This document shows positions 1 to 6,859 of a stretch of DNA of 10,806 bases, piece after piece; positions within the stretch are counted from its first letter, which is position 1, and every line of letters begins with the position of its first letter. Source of the DNA: Scatosoma sp045614565. GTDB lineage: Bacteria; Bacillota; Clostridia; Christensenellales; Borkfalkiaceae. The stretch covers positions 1 to 10,806 of the forward strand of contig JAZLDG010000072.1 of NCBI GenBank assembly GCA_045614565.1, in the 5' to 3' direction. Made by a program: the position numbers and the translations under genes. A model generated the notes under the pieces. It made no database searches. It was not told the DNA's origin and saw only the letters and a list, made by a program, of their open reading frames with translations.

Positions 1-1388
1 TCCATACAAAGAATATCGTGCATAGGGATTACGACCGTGTTTGCTTTGGACGACACGAGCAAGCGTATCACCGTTTCGCACTCGTCCTCAATCGTTTCCG
101 TCAAATAGGGAACGTCCGCTTGCAGGCATTGTTTTTCCAGTTCTTTTTCAAACGCCCGCCGCTCCGTTTCGTCCATACTTTCTATAAACGAACGCAAGGT
201 GTCGTTATCGTGCGTGCCCGTATACGCCACGCAATTTTCGTCGTAATAAACGGGCAAATACTCGTTTTCGGGATTATCGTCAAAAGCGAATAAAAACACT
301 TTCATTCCGGGATACCCCGTATCTTTCAAAAGCTTGCGCACGCCGTCGTCGATAATACCCAAATCTTCCGCAACGATCGCGCACGATTGCAAATCTTCAA
401 ACAGTTCCGCTTTCGGTCCGTCTAACCATTCGCCTTCCTTCGCCGTTTCCGTAGTGGCGGGTATTGCGTAAAATCTGTCAAAGGCGCGGAAATGGTCTAT
501 TCTTACGATATCAAACAAGGAAAACGCGTGCAGTATACGCCGTTTCCACCATTGATAGCCGTCTTTTTTCATTTTTTCCCAGTCGTAGACGGGATTTCCC
601 CAAAGCTGTCCGTCTTCCGAAAACGCGTCGGGGGGAACGCCCGCGCGCATCGAAGTATCGCCGTCTACGTCCAACATAAATAAATTTTTACGATTTTTCC
701 AAGTTTCCACGCTATCGTAGGAAAGATAGATGGGCATATCGCCCATAATCGCAATTCCCTTGGCGTTCGCGTATGCCTTGACTTTATTCCATTGCAGCAA
801 GAAAATATATTGCGTAAACTGCCAAAAAGCAATATCGTCCGCGTTTGCTTGAATATATTCAGCAAGCGCGCTTTCGTCGTAATTTTTATATTTTTCTTCC
901 CATTCTATCCACGGTTTATAGGAAAAACGCAACTTCAAGGACATAAACAGCGCAAAATCCGCGTATGTGCCTTCTTCTATAAACGCGAGCCATTGTACTT
1001 CCTTTCGATCAAACCTTGCGAAAGCTTTTTTCAAAACTTTGACTTTATATTCAAATAATTTCCCGTAGTCTACCCTACGCTCGTCTTCGCCCCATACGAT
1101 CGTTTCATAGTCGCTTTTTTCGAGCAACCCGTCTTCGCGTAATAAATCCAAATCGATAAAATAATAATTGAGCGCGTCCGCAGCGCAAGATTGATACGGG
1201 CTATCGCCGTAGCCCGTAGGCAATAACGGCAACACCTGCCAAAGCTTCATTCCTGCGCTTTCCAGCCAGTCGATAAAATCGTACGCGCCTTGTCCGAGCG
1301 TACCGATACCAAAGGGGGAAGGCAGAGAAGAAACGGGTATCAAAACGCCCGTTTTGCGTATATTTTTTTTTAAGGTTTGATTTTCCAT
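1..1388 (-). CDS. malQ: 4-alpha-glucanotransferase (amylomaltase), 3' end cut by window
   Basis: This is a GH77 amylomaltase, a cytoplasmic enzyme that transfers alpha-1,4-glucan segments between maltodextrins in glycogen/maltose use. I translated 462 residues from the ATG at 1388 without a stop; the frame runs off the window start. Family motifs are clear: the N-terminal GVLIPVSSLPSPFGIG (14-29), GDSPYQS (61-67), MRAGVPPDAFS (247-257), RIDHFR with the nucleophile Asp298, AEDLG with acid/base Glu341, and GTHDND with Asp394. The last visible residues, VVIPMHDIL, match the conserved stretch near the C-terminus, so roughly 30-40 residues are missing. The start is 3 nt after the stop of the M50-type gene, with AAGGGAA about 9 nt upstream, so it is probably the last visible gene of a long minus-strand operon. 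Identification is firm. Substrate preference is known only from the family. Confidence 0.96.
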   Translation of the reverse strand, partial: MENQTLKKNIRKTGVLIPVSSLPSPFGIGTLGQGAYDFIDWLESAGMKLWQVLPLLPTGYGDSPYQSCAADALNYYFIDLDLLREDGLLEKSDYETIVWGEDERRVDYGKLFEYKVKVLKKAFARFDRKEVQWLAFIEEGTYADFALFMSLKLRFSYKPWIEWEEKYKNYDESALAEYIQANADDIAFWQFTQYIFLLQWNKVKAYANAKGIAIMGDMPIYLSYDSVETWKNRKNLFMLDVDGDTSMRAGVPPDAFSEDGQLWGNPVYDWEKMKKDGYQWWKRRILHAFSLFDIVRIDHFRAFDRFYAIPATTETAKEGEWLDGPKAELFEDLQSCAIVAEDLGIIDDGVRKLLKDTGYPGMKVFLFAFDDNPENEYLPVYYDENCVAYTGTHDNDTLRSFIESMDETERRAFEKELEKQCLQADVPYLTETIEDECETVIRLLVSSKANTVVIPMHDILCM

Positions 1389-1391
1389 TAT

Positions 1392-2486
1392 TTACGTTCC
1401 CTTGCTTATACTATCGTTATTATTCGTTATCCGCGCAAGAAGTATACATTCCCATTTTTTTACGCCGTCCATACACTCAAAGCGTAAAGCTTCTTCCGCC
1501 TGCTCCTTTAAGGGCAATACGGCTTCCGTTTTCCCAAAAGCCGCGCAATACGCAGCCAAAGCCCGTTTTACGCAAGCTTTATCACTCTTGAAATATTCCT
1601 TATCGCAATTAGCGCAAGCTTCCGCGCGTTCAAAATCCCCGTTTAAGGAATGCAGATACACAAGCTCCGCCATTACCGTTTGCGTTTGTTCTTGAGAAAG
1701 GTATTCTTGAATACCAGCCAAGCGGTTGAGCATACTCGCCGCGTTTTCGTAGTCTTCCTTTTCCAAATAATAACGGTATCTTAAATCCAAGACGACCGCA
1801 AACAACGGCTCGTCTTCTGCAAGCTGCGGAATATCAAAATAATACGCTTCATCTATCTCCGCAAAGGTTTTTCCGTCGTACAGCTGACCTTGAATTTCCA
1901 TCGCGGCAAGCATTACCCGTTCCGCGTCGCAACCCTTTTGAATACCCAAGTATACCGCCGCATCCGTTTTCCCGCTTGCGTATTCAAACGGCAAAGCGTT
2001 GAGTAAAAACAAGTACCCCATGTACGGAATCAACCCCCACAAAAGGAAATTCGTATGCCCTATACAAGTCAAAATTATTGCCATTACAAGCGTTAAAATC
2101 AAAAAAACGCCGCTAAAAATCAGTCCCCCAAGGGCGTATACGCCCGCCCGTTTTTTCATATTCCCGCCCGTTTTAGGCACGGTTTGCGTTTCATCGGGCG
2201 CAAAGGGAGAAGCGAAACGCAAGACGAGTTTATTTTTCTTGGAAATGAGTTTGAAACAAAAAAATTTTGCGTACACGATTTGCATTTTCACCGATTTTGC
2301 AAACACGATATGCCCCGTTTCGTGGATAACGGGTGCAAAGCATAACCCGATTGCCATTCCCACGACGGCTTCAATGACGCTATCCGTATCCTTTTGCAAC
2401 GCAAAAACAAAGCAAAGCACGAAGCCTGCCACGAGCAAAAGAGTGCAAAGCACCGCGTATACCGTTGCCAAAGTTTTCTTTCTCAT
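1392..2486 (-). CDS. M50-type membrane zinc metalloprotease with helical C-terminal domain
   Basis: This 364-residue protein looks like an intramembrane (site-2 protease-like) metalloprotease. An N-terminal membrane segment lies at about 7-29. A second hydrophobic stretch carries HETGH at 55-59, the HExxH zinc and catalytic motif with Glu56. Further membrane segments lie at about 117-145 and 148-165. NALP (163-166) followed by SGKTD (171-175) resembles the N-x-x-P...DG motif of the family, so Asp175 is the likely third zinc ligand, although the usual following Gly is Ala here. Residues about 185-355 are soluble and rich in short amphipathic helices (paired Ala/Leu/Tyr pattern), suggesting a TPR-like tail. 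The start overlaps the ppx stop by 4 nt (ATGA) and has AAAGGA 6 nt upstream. The substrate is unknown. It is not SpoIVFB by sequence pattern, although the sporulation neighbours make a developmental role possible. Confidence 0.8.
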   Translation of the reverse strand: MRKKTLATVYAVLCTLLLVAGFVLCFVFALQKDTDSVIEAVVGMAIGLCFAPVIHETGHIVFAKSVKMQIVYAKFFCFKLISKKNKLVLRFASPFAPDETQTVPKTGGNMKKRAGVYALGGLIFSGVFLILTLVMAIILTCIGHTNFLLWGLIPYMGYLFLLNALPFEYASGKTDAAVYLGIQKGCDAERVMLAAMEIQGQLYDGKTFAEIDEAYYFDIPQLAEDEPLFAVVLDLRYRYYLEKEDYENAASMLNRLAGIQEYLSQEQTQTVMAELVYLHSLNGDFERAEACANCDKEYFKSDKACVKRALAAYCAAFGKTEAVLPLKEQAEEALRFECMDGVKKWECILLARITNNNDSISKGT

Positions 2487-3346
2487 AACAATCCTTTTTT
2501 TATCGCGTACCCTTCCAAATTATCCCGATCGCTAACGATCAATTTCTCCACTTTGATTTCTTTCATAATCACGGCAAGCGCGGTTGCCGCGCCTGCGAGT
2601 ATATCCGCTCTACCTGTGGGAATACAAGGCATTGCGGCAATTTCTTCCACTTTCATAGAAAGCAGCTTGTCCGCTTGATTTGTAAGCTCGGTCAAGGTAA
2701 TTTCTGTTCCCGTTACCCTTTCCGAATCGTATACAACAAGACCTAATTTCAACGCCGCAAGCGTAGTCGCCGTGCCACCGATCGCATACAAAGTGCCGTC
2801 GTGTGGAATTTTTCCATAAAGCGTTGCCGCGTCTTTCGCCTTTTGAACGAGAGCCGTTTTATCCCGTCCACATTCGTCTTTTAAGCGAACTGCGCCGATA
2901 TCCACGCTTTTTTTATAGACGATATTTCCCGCTTTTTTTACGATAATTTCCGTGCTTGCGCCGCCCATATCGATAACAGCTCCGTCCGCGCTGCCAAGCG
3001 CACCCAACACACCAAGCTCGGCTTCCGCTTCGCCTGAAACGACTTCGACGGACAAACCGCAAAGCTTGCGTACCCTTTCCACAAACTCACTACCGTTTTC
3101 CGCCGAACGAACGGCGGCTGTTGCAAAGGCGTAAACGTTCGTTGCACCACCTTCTTTTGCCCGTTCAAAAAATTGTGCAACGGCAAGCGCGGAACGCTCG
3201 ATCGCGTCGCTTTTTAAGCGGGAAGATTTTGCCAAGCCTTCCCCAAGCCGCGTAGTCGCAAGCCGTTTATATAAAACTTTTCCGTCCGCCACGAACATTA
3301 GGCGAACGGAATTTGAGCCGATATCAATCACGGCAAATTTACGCAT
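2483..3346 (-). CDS. Ppx/GppA family phosphatase (exopolyphosphatase or pppGpp phosphohydrolase)
   Basis: This is a cytoplasmic ASKHA-fold phosphatase that would hydrolyse inorganic polyphosphate and/or pppGpp. The phosphate-1 motif is IDIGSNSVRL (7-16). FATAAVR (74-80) matches the conserved segment containing the active-site Arg. SGEAEAELG (104-112) occupies the catalytic Glu region. IDMGGASTEI (125-134) is phosphate-2, IGGTATTLAAL (189-199) is the adenosine/hinge motif, and VSDRDNLEGY (271-280) is the C-terminal family signature. At 287 residues it is the short form, with the two ASKHA subdomains and none of the extra HD-like C-terminal domains of E. coli Ppx. AAGGAG lies 6 nt before the ATG, and the start directly abuts the stop of the DivIC-like gene. 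A Ppx/GppA gene next to divIC is a familiar clostridial arrangement. Sequence alone does not separate Ppx from GppA activity. Confidence 0.92.
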   Translation of the reverse strand: MRKFAVIDIGSNSVRLMFVADGKVLYKRLATTRLGEGLAKSSRLKSDAIERSALAVAQFFERAKEGGATNVYAFATAAVRSAENGSEFVERVRKLCGLSVEVVSGEAEAELGVLGALGSADGAVIDMGGASTEIIVKKAGNIVYKKSVDIGAVRLKDECGRDKTALVQKAKDAATLYGKIPHDGTLYAIGGTATTLAALKLGLVVYDSERVTGTEITLTELTNQADKLLSMKVEEIAAMPCIPTGRADILAGAATALAVIMKEIKVEKLIVSDRDNLEGYAIKKGLL

Positions 3347-3610
3347 TTATTCTCCTTGCGGACGGACGAAACCGTTTTGAATCGCCAAAATTTCTTTGCC
3401 AATTACCGATTCGTAATACTCTGCGTCCATATTTTTATCGTTGATGATTTGTTCCAAACGAGCGTTTTCCGCTTCCAAATCCGCAATCTTCTTGTCGTTT
3501 ACCGCGCGCGCAATCCATTGATAAATCAAGACGGAAAGCAAAATAACCACGAGCAAGGTCACCGCCGCGGTGATTGCCGTTATCATTTTTCTCATCTTAT
3601 CTTGTGTCAT
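3347..3610 (-). CDS. divIC: DivIC/FtsB-like septum formation protein
   Basis: This small bitopic protein has 87 residues: a short charged N-terminus, one membrane segment at about 11-33, then a coiled-coil stretch at about 36-60 (KKIADLEAENARLEQII) and a short C-terminal extracytoplasmic tail. That architecture fits FtsB/DivIC, which forms a complex with FtsL and DivIB/FtsQ that activates septal peptidoglycan synthesis. Sequence conservation in this family is low, so the call rests equally on position: it follows yabP and yabQ, exactly as in Bacillus subtilis. The ATG overlaps the yabQ stop by 4 nt, with GGCGG and AAAGG upstream. The main alternative is an FtsL-type or unrelated single-pass coiled-coil protein. 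Confidence 0.82.
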   Translation of the reverse strand: MTQDKMRKMITAITAAVTLLVVILLSVLIYQWIARAVNDKKIADLEAENARLEQIINDKNMDAEYYESVIGKEILAIQNGFVRPQGE

Positions 3611-3990
3611 ACCTTTTTATCCGCCTTTTTTGGGGTTTTTCTTCCGATTTTGCGCCTTTTTACGATCTTTATAAGCTTATTATAGCATACATTTTCTAAA
3701 AAGGCAACTATTCTTCGCAAACTTTTCAAATATATTATTCCACCGACCGCATAACCAATCCACGTATATACCCTAAAATCGGGAAAACGGAACTGATAGC
3801 TTGCCAACACGCACAAAATAGCAAACGCCAACCAAAAGACGATATCCAGCGCAATCGACAGCGGTTTATTTTTTCCTTTCCCGCAGCCAAACGCCAAACG
3901 CAAAAGCGCAATCGCCTCGTAGAGTATTCCGCCAACGAAGCCGACGGCTACGCAAGAAAGAAAAACGAGTATTTGTCCTTTGGTATCCAT
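3607..3990 (-). CDS. yabQ: Spore cortex biosynthesis protein YabQ
   Basis: This 127-residue membrane protein belongs to the YabQ family, which in B. subtilis is required for spore cortex formation and sits in the membranes around the forespore. Three hydrophobic segments are visible at about 8-30, 46-64 and 76-92. The opening QILVFLSCVAVGFVGGILYE matches the family pattern of a polar residue, a long Gly/Phe-rich helix and then Asp/Glu-Leu/Tyr. The C-terminal 30 residues are strongly basic (KRRKIGRKTPKKADKK), predicting a cytoplasmic tail. The start is immediately after the yabP stop (TAA-ATG) with no clear ribosome binding site, so translation is probably coupled to yabP. The gene order yabP-yabQ-divIC strongly supports the assignment. 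Confidence 0.9.
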   Translation of the reverse strand: MDTKGQILVFLSCVAVGFVGGILYEAIALLRLAFGCGKGKNKPLSIALDIVFWLAFAILCVLASYQFRFPDFRVYTWIGYAVGGIIYLKSLRRIVAFLENVCYNKLIKIVKRRKIGRKTPKKADKKV

Positions 3991-4245
3991 TTATTTGAAA
4001 AGTTTGGACGCAAAGCTCTTTCCGCCGTACGAAACGCCCGAAATCGAGCCTTCGGCGGTGAATATTCCGCGTTCCTTGGAAAAGCTTGTGATTTTCAAAT
4101 TCGTACCCGCCACGTGCATTTTCTCGTTATCACGGAGCGTCAACACGATTTTTATTTCCGAAAACGCCGCAACGCTTTCCACGCCGCTCACCGAGATGTT
4201 TTTCCTTTGTTCAATCGTAACCAAATGTTGAATCGTATCTTGCAT
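3991..4245 (-). CDS. yabP: Sporulation protein YabP
   Basis: This 84-residue YabP/YqfC-family protein is a small soluble beta-rich sporulation protein of the mother cell, needed for correct cortex or coat assembly in some species. The family pattern is plain: HLVTIEQRKNISVSGVESV (7-25), a central strand pair with LTLRDNEKMHVAGTNLKI, and an EGSISGVSYG ending (61-70). An in-frame TAA two codons before the ATG excludes a longer start. The only Shine-Dalgarno-like bases (AAGG) lie a single base from the ATG, too close for normal use. A SigE-like promoter abuts the start (see 4251-4279), so the sporulation transcript may begin at or within a few bases of the start codon. Confidence 0.92.
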   Translation of the reverse strand: MQDTIQHLVTIEQRKNISVSGVESVAAFSEIKIVLTLRDNEKMHVAGTNLKITSFSKERGIFTAEGSISGVSYGGKSFASKLFK

Positions 4246-4250
4246 ACCTT

Positions 4251-4279
4251 ATCGTATGCGCGTGTTCAATATTATATTA
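4251..4279 (-). promoter_or_regulatory. Candidate SigE (mother-cell sporulation) promoter for yabP-yabQ-divIC
   Basis: Reading the minus strand, TAATATA (4279-4273) is followed by 14 bases and then CATACGAT (4258-4251). The B. subtilis SigE consensus is KMATATT, 14-15 bases, CATACAnT, so each element differs at one specified position. The -35 element overlaps the ttcA-like stop codon and the -10 element ends 5 nt from the yabP ATG. The B. subtilis yabP-yabQ genes are known SigE targets, which supports the call. The transcript would have little or no leader. Confidence 0.55.
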
Positions 4280-5122
4280 CTCTTTCGTAAATTTCTCTAA
4301 AAATGAATATTTTTTTCCGTCTTGTTTATATTCCGCGAGCGTGTCAAGCTGTACGTTGTGAATACTTTGAAAAATATTATTTTCGACGTTAGGATTTTCC
4401 TTTTTCAATTCCGCAATCAATCCTTTCACCCGTTTCCGCGCGGAAAAGGTGTCGTCGTCGCCACCCGTGAGCTTTTGCGTGAATTTACAAGCGCAAGCGA
4501 TAAATTCGAGTCCGTTATATTCCTGCCAGCGGATTATATCTTCTTCTAACACGCAATACAGCGGGCGGATTAGCTCCATATTCTCAAAATTCGTGCTTTT
4601 GATCCGCGGCAACATTCCTTGAATTTGTCCGCCGTACAGCATCGCCATTACCGTCGTTTCTATCACGTCGCTTTTATGATGTCCGAGCGCGATTTTATTG
4701 CACCCAAGCTCCTTTGCTTTCGCATACAAATGCCCGCGGCGCATTCTCGCGCACAAATAACACGGTGCTTCCGCGCTCACCGTTTCCGCCGCGGCGAAAA
4801 TATCGCTTTCAAAAATCGTAACGGGGATATGCAACAGTTTTGCATTTTCTTCGATTTTCGCGCGGTTACGCGCGTTATAGCCAGGATCCATTACGAGAAA
4901 AACGAGCTCAAACGGAATTTCGCTATGTCGGTGCAGTTCCTGCATAAGTTTGGCAAGCAACATACTGTCTTTCCCACCCGATATGCACACCGCGATTTTG
5001 TCCCCCGCTTCAATCAAGCGGTATTTTTTCACAGCAAGCACGAACGGCGACCAAATCGTTTTTCGATAGGTCGTAATAATCGAGCGTTCTATGCGTTGAT
5101 AGGTTTCTAATTCTTTTGCCAT
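4277..5122 (-). CDS. TtcA/TilS-family tRNA 2-thiocytidine biosynthesis ATPase
   Basis: This cytoplasmic N-type ATP pyrophosphatase would adenylate C32 of tRNA for sulfur insertion (TtcA-like). The PP-loop SGGKDS is at 48-53, and LVMDPGYNARNR (76-87) marks the second strand. PCYLCARMRRGHLY (120-133) contains the Cys121-x-x-Cys124 pair and the adjacent basic helix typical of TtcA rather than TilS. GHHKSDVIET (147-156) is the conserved nucleotide-side motif, and a further cysteine pair lies at 210 and 212 (CAC). E. coli TtcA uses three cysteines, a CxxC pair plus one later Cys, to hold a 4Fe-4S cluster; the same set can be met here. Length (281) is normal. It starts 3 nt after the helicase stop, with GGTGAG just upstream. 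Several Firmicute paralogues in this family have uncertain tRNA targets, so the exact modified base is not certain. Confidence 0.85.
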   Translation of the reverse strand: MAKELETYQRIERSIITTYRKTIWSPFVLAVKKYRLIEAGDKIAVCISGGKDSMLLAKLMQELHRHSEIPFELVFLVMDPGYNARNRAKIEENAKLLHIPVTIFESDIFAAAETVSAEAPCYLCARMRRGHLYAKAKELGCNKIALGHHKSDVIETTVMAMLYGGQIQGMLPRIKSTNFENMELIRPLYCVLEEDIIRWQEYNGLEFIACACKFTQKLTGGDDDTFSARKRVKGLIAELKKENPNVENNIFQSIHNVQLDTLAEYKQDGKKYSFLEKFTKE

Positions 5123-5125
5123 AAC

Positions 5126-6379
5126 TCACCGTATAATCAATAATTTTTCCTTCGCGCGGGTAATTGCCGTATACAGCCAACGGTTTTTCTCTTCACCAAA
5201 CGCCCACGCTTCGTCGAAAACGATGACGAAATCAAATTCCGAGCCTTGCGCTTTATGACAAGTCACCGCGTAGGCGAACTCAAAGCGGCAAATCGGCTCT
5301 TCACCCGTTGCACGAAGCTTATGAAGTAAAGCAAAATTCCCTTCGTGTACGACCGAGCCGTCCGAAAGCGTTACCGCGCGTTCACCGTATAAATGCTGAT
5401 ATGTCCCGCGCGTAAAGATCGCCGTATCAAAAGGTACTTTGACGCTTTCTTCTAAAAAATCCGCTTGAAAATCCATCGTCGCCAAATCGTCAAAGCATTC
5501 CGTTACGTTCCAAGCCGTGCCGATAATACCGTTAACGAGAAAAAATTGCTCGTCCTTATCCAAGGGCTTCGCCCAGTCGTTGAGCGTACAAATGAGCTTT
5601 TCCCCGTCCGTCGGCAAGGTTTGCTCTTCGGAAATACCCTTATAACCACGAATTTCCTTATTCAGTGCGTTTCGGGTTTTATTCCGTCCGCAAATAATTT
5701 GATCGGCTTTCAAAAACAAGCGTTTCCGCGTTTCCATATCTAGCGAGCTTTTACTAACCACGCAAACCTTATCCCCGTAATTCCCAAACGGGATCCGTTT
5801 CCCTTCCCGCGCCATCGTCGCGACCTTGATGATCGGATTATCCGCCGCTTGACGTACGATTTCTTTCATCGTATAATGCGGATTTTGCAAAAAGGTACAA
5901 GTTCCGTTGACGGGCGGGAGCTGCGCTTCGTCGCCGCTAAATAAGCATTTCACGCCAAAGCTCAATAAATCGTTCAAGATCGTTTCGTTAATCATATACG
6001 CTTCGTCCACGATAATCAAACGGATCCGTTCATCGATTTTTTCCCTTTTGAAAAACGTAAGCTCTTGCCGCTCGATAATTTCCCCGTTTTCGTCTACGTC
6101 AAATTCTTCCCCGTCGCGAACGTAAATCAAGCTATGCACCGTTCCTGCCACCGTTCCCCCTTTCACGAGATTTGCCGCAGCTTTCCCCGTAGGCGATACG
6201 AACACCGCTTCTTCCCCGATTTTTAAGCGCAAAACGTGACGCACGACGTAATCGATTAAAAAGGTCTTACCCGTTCCCGCGTACCCCGATAAAACGAACG
6301 TTTGATCCAGCGTATTGAAAAACCATTCCGCTATTAAATTTTTCGCGTTTTCTTGATCGGCGGTAAGCGTCGTTTCCAT
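5126..6379 (-). CDS. SF1B DNA helicase, Dda/RecD-like
   Basis: This 417-residue protein is a superfamily 1B 5'-3' DNA helicase core. Motifs in order are LTADQENA (5-12, Q-like), Walker A GYAGTGKT (32-39), SPTGKAA (62-68), HSL (82-84), Walker B VDEAYM (124-129), motif III GDEAQLPPV (149-157), and NGIIG (283-287). Then comes CHKAQGSEFDFVIVFDE (374-390) and the final arginine-finger helix YTAITRAKEKL (403-413). Length is close to phage Dda (about 440) and far below RecD2 (over 700), so the RecD N-terminal domains are absent. The likely role is DNA repair or removal of bound proteins, but the family is functionally diverse. It is the first gene of the minus-strand operon. An in-frame TGA seven codons upstream and the need for the Q-like motif fix the ATG at 6379, yet no Shine-Dalgarno sequence precedes it. 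Confidence 0.88.
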   Translation of the reverse strand: METTLTADQENAKNLIAEWFFNTLDQTFVLSGYAGTGKTFLIDYVVRHVLRLKIGEEAVFVSPTGKAAANLVKGGTVAGTVHSLIYVRDGEEFDVDENGEIIERQELTFFKREKIDERIRLIIVDEAYMINETILNDLLSFGVKCLFSGDEAQLPPVNGTCTFLQNPHYTMKEIVRQAADNPIIKVATMAREGKRIPFGNYGDKVCVVSKSSLDMETRKRLFLKADQIICGRNKTRNALNKEIRGYKGISEEQTLPTDGEKLICTLNDWAKPLDKDEQFFLVNGIIGTAWNVTECFDDLATMDFQADFLEESVKVPFDTAIFTRGTYQHLYGERAVTLSDGSVVHEGNFALLHKLRATGEEPICRFEFAYAVTCHKAQGSEFDFVIVFDEAWAFGEEKNRWLYTAITRAKEKLLIIR

Positions 6380-6388
6380 AGTAATGGT

Positions 6389-6417
6389 ATTGTATCACAA
6401 ATTTTTCCAAATAGCAA
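6389..6417 (-). promoter_or_regulatory. SigA-type promoter of the helicase operon, adjacent to the start codon
   Basis: On the minus strand TTGCTA (6417-6412) is followed by exactly 17 bases and TACAAT (6394-6389), a near-consensus vegetative promoter. The -10 element ends 9 nt before the ATG at 6379, so transcription would start about 2-4 nt ahead of the start codon. No other comparably good promoter was seen between here and the divergent padR gene. Confidence 0.7.
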
Positions 6418-6487
6418 GCGTTTTTACCTATTTTTACGAACATTTGTTTGTTTTTGTAAAAAATATAAAATTTTTCACGCAAAACGC

Positions 6488-6517
6488 TTGACAAACGTCA
6501 ATACTTCGTGTTACGAT
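6488..6517 (+). promoter_or_regulatory. SigA-type promoter of the padR operon with operator-like dyads
   Basis: A perfect -35 TTGACA (6488-6493), an 18-base spacer and TACGAT (6512-6517) form a good vegetative promoter about 24 nt before the padR-like start codon. The -35 lies inside an inverted repeat TTGAC-AAAC-GTCAA (6488-6501), and the -10 overlaps a second dyad TCGT-GTT-ACGA (6506-6516). Repression by the PadR product is inferred: PadR proteins commonly bind dyads over their own promoters. It diverges from the helicase promoter with about 70 bp between the two -35 elements. Confidence 0.7.
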
Positions 6518-6528
6518 GTATAGCGTAA

Positions 6529-6536
6529 AAGGAGGT
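6529..6536 (+). promoter_or_regulatory. Strong ribosome binding site AAGGAGGT
   Basis: AAGGAGGT ends 5 nt before the ATG at 6542 and selects that start. An out-of-frame ATG at 6537 lies too close to the site to compete. Confidence 0.85.
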
Positions 6537-6541
6537 ATGTT

Positions 6542-6859
6542 ATGGATATCCAGTTAAAGCGCGGGCTTTTGGACGTTTGCGTGTTGGCGGCTATAAAGAA
6601 CGAAGATTCGTACGGGTATAAGATTATCAAAGATATGAAACCGTATATCGAGCTTTCCGAATCGACTTTATATACCATATTGAAGCGGCTTGAAACGGCG
6701 AAGATGCTGACCGTCCGTACGGTGGAACACGAAGGTCGGCTTCGGAAATATTATCATATTACCAAAGCGGGACTCGGACGGATAGAAGATTTCAAGCTGG
6801 AATGGCGGGAAATTATATTGATTTATCAATTTGTAACCAAGGGAGATGCAAAAATATGA
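6542..6859 (+). CDS. PadR family transcriptional regulator
   Basis: This is a small 105-residue PadR-type winged-helix repressor. The N-terminal helix pair LKRGLLDVCVLAAI is followed by SYGYKIIKDM (23-32). The recognition helix is SESTLYTILKRLE (39-51), and the wing GRLRKYYHIT (65-74) ends at KAGLGRIEDF. It lacks the extra C-terminal dimerisation helices of long PadR proteins, as usual for this short (Pfam PF03551 only) class. Its stop overlaps the next start (ATGA), and the two downstream genes are a DUF1700 and a DUF4097 protein. This order is a standard Firmicutes cassette that behaves as an autoregulated, envelope-related operon. The inducing ligand or stress is not visible in the sequence. 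Confidence 0.93.
   Translation: MDIQLKRGLLDVCVLAAIKNEDSYGYKIIKDMKPYIELSESTLYTILKRLETAKMLTVRTVEHEGRLRKYYHITKAGLGRIEDFKLEWREIILIYQFVTKGDAKI

Noticed and set aside
1999..2535. Plus-strand open frame of 178 codons
   Set aside because: It is antisense to the M50-type gene, whose HETGH motif, membrane segments and 4-nt overlap with ppx are convincing; the plus reading shows no family pattern.
6267..6494. Minus-strand 75-codon frame over the helicase promoter region
   Set aside because: It overlaps the helicase 5' end in another frame and spans its promoter; low-complexity, no ribosome site.
6802..6855. Earlier in-frame ATG giving the DUF1700 protein 18 extra residues
   Set aside because: It lies inside padR, the extra residues do not resemble the family N-terminus, and the ATGA overlap at 6856 with GGGAG upstream is the normal arrangement.
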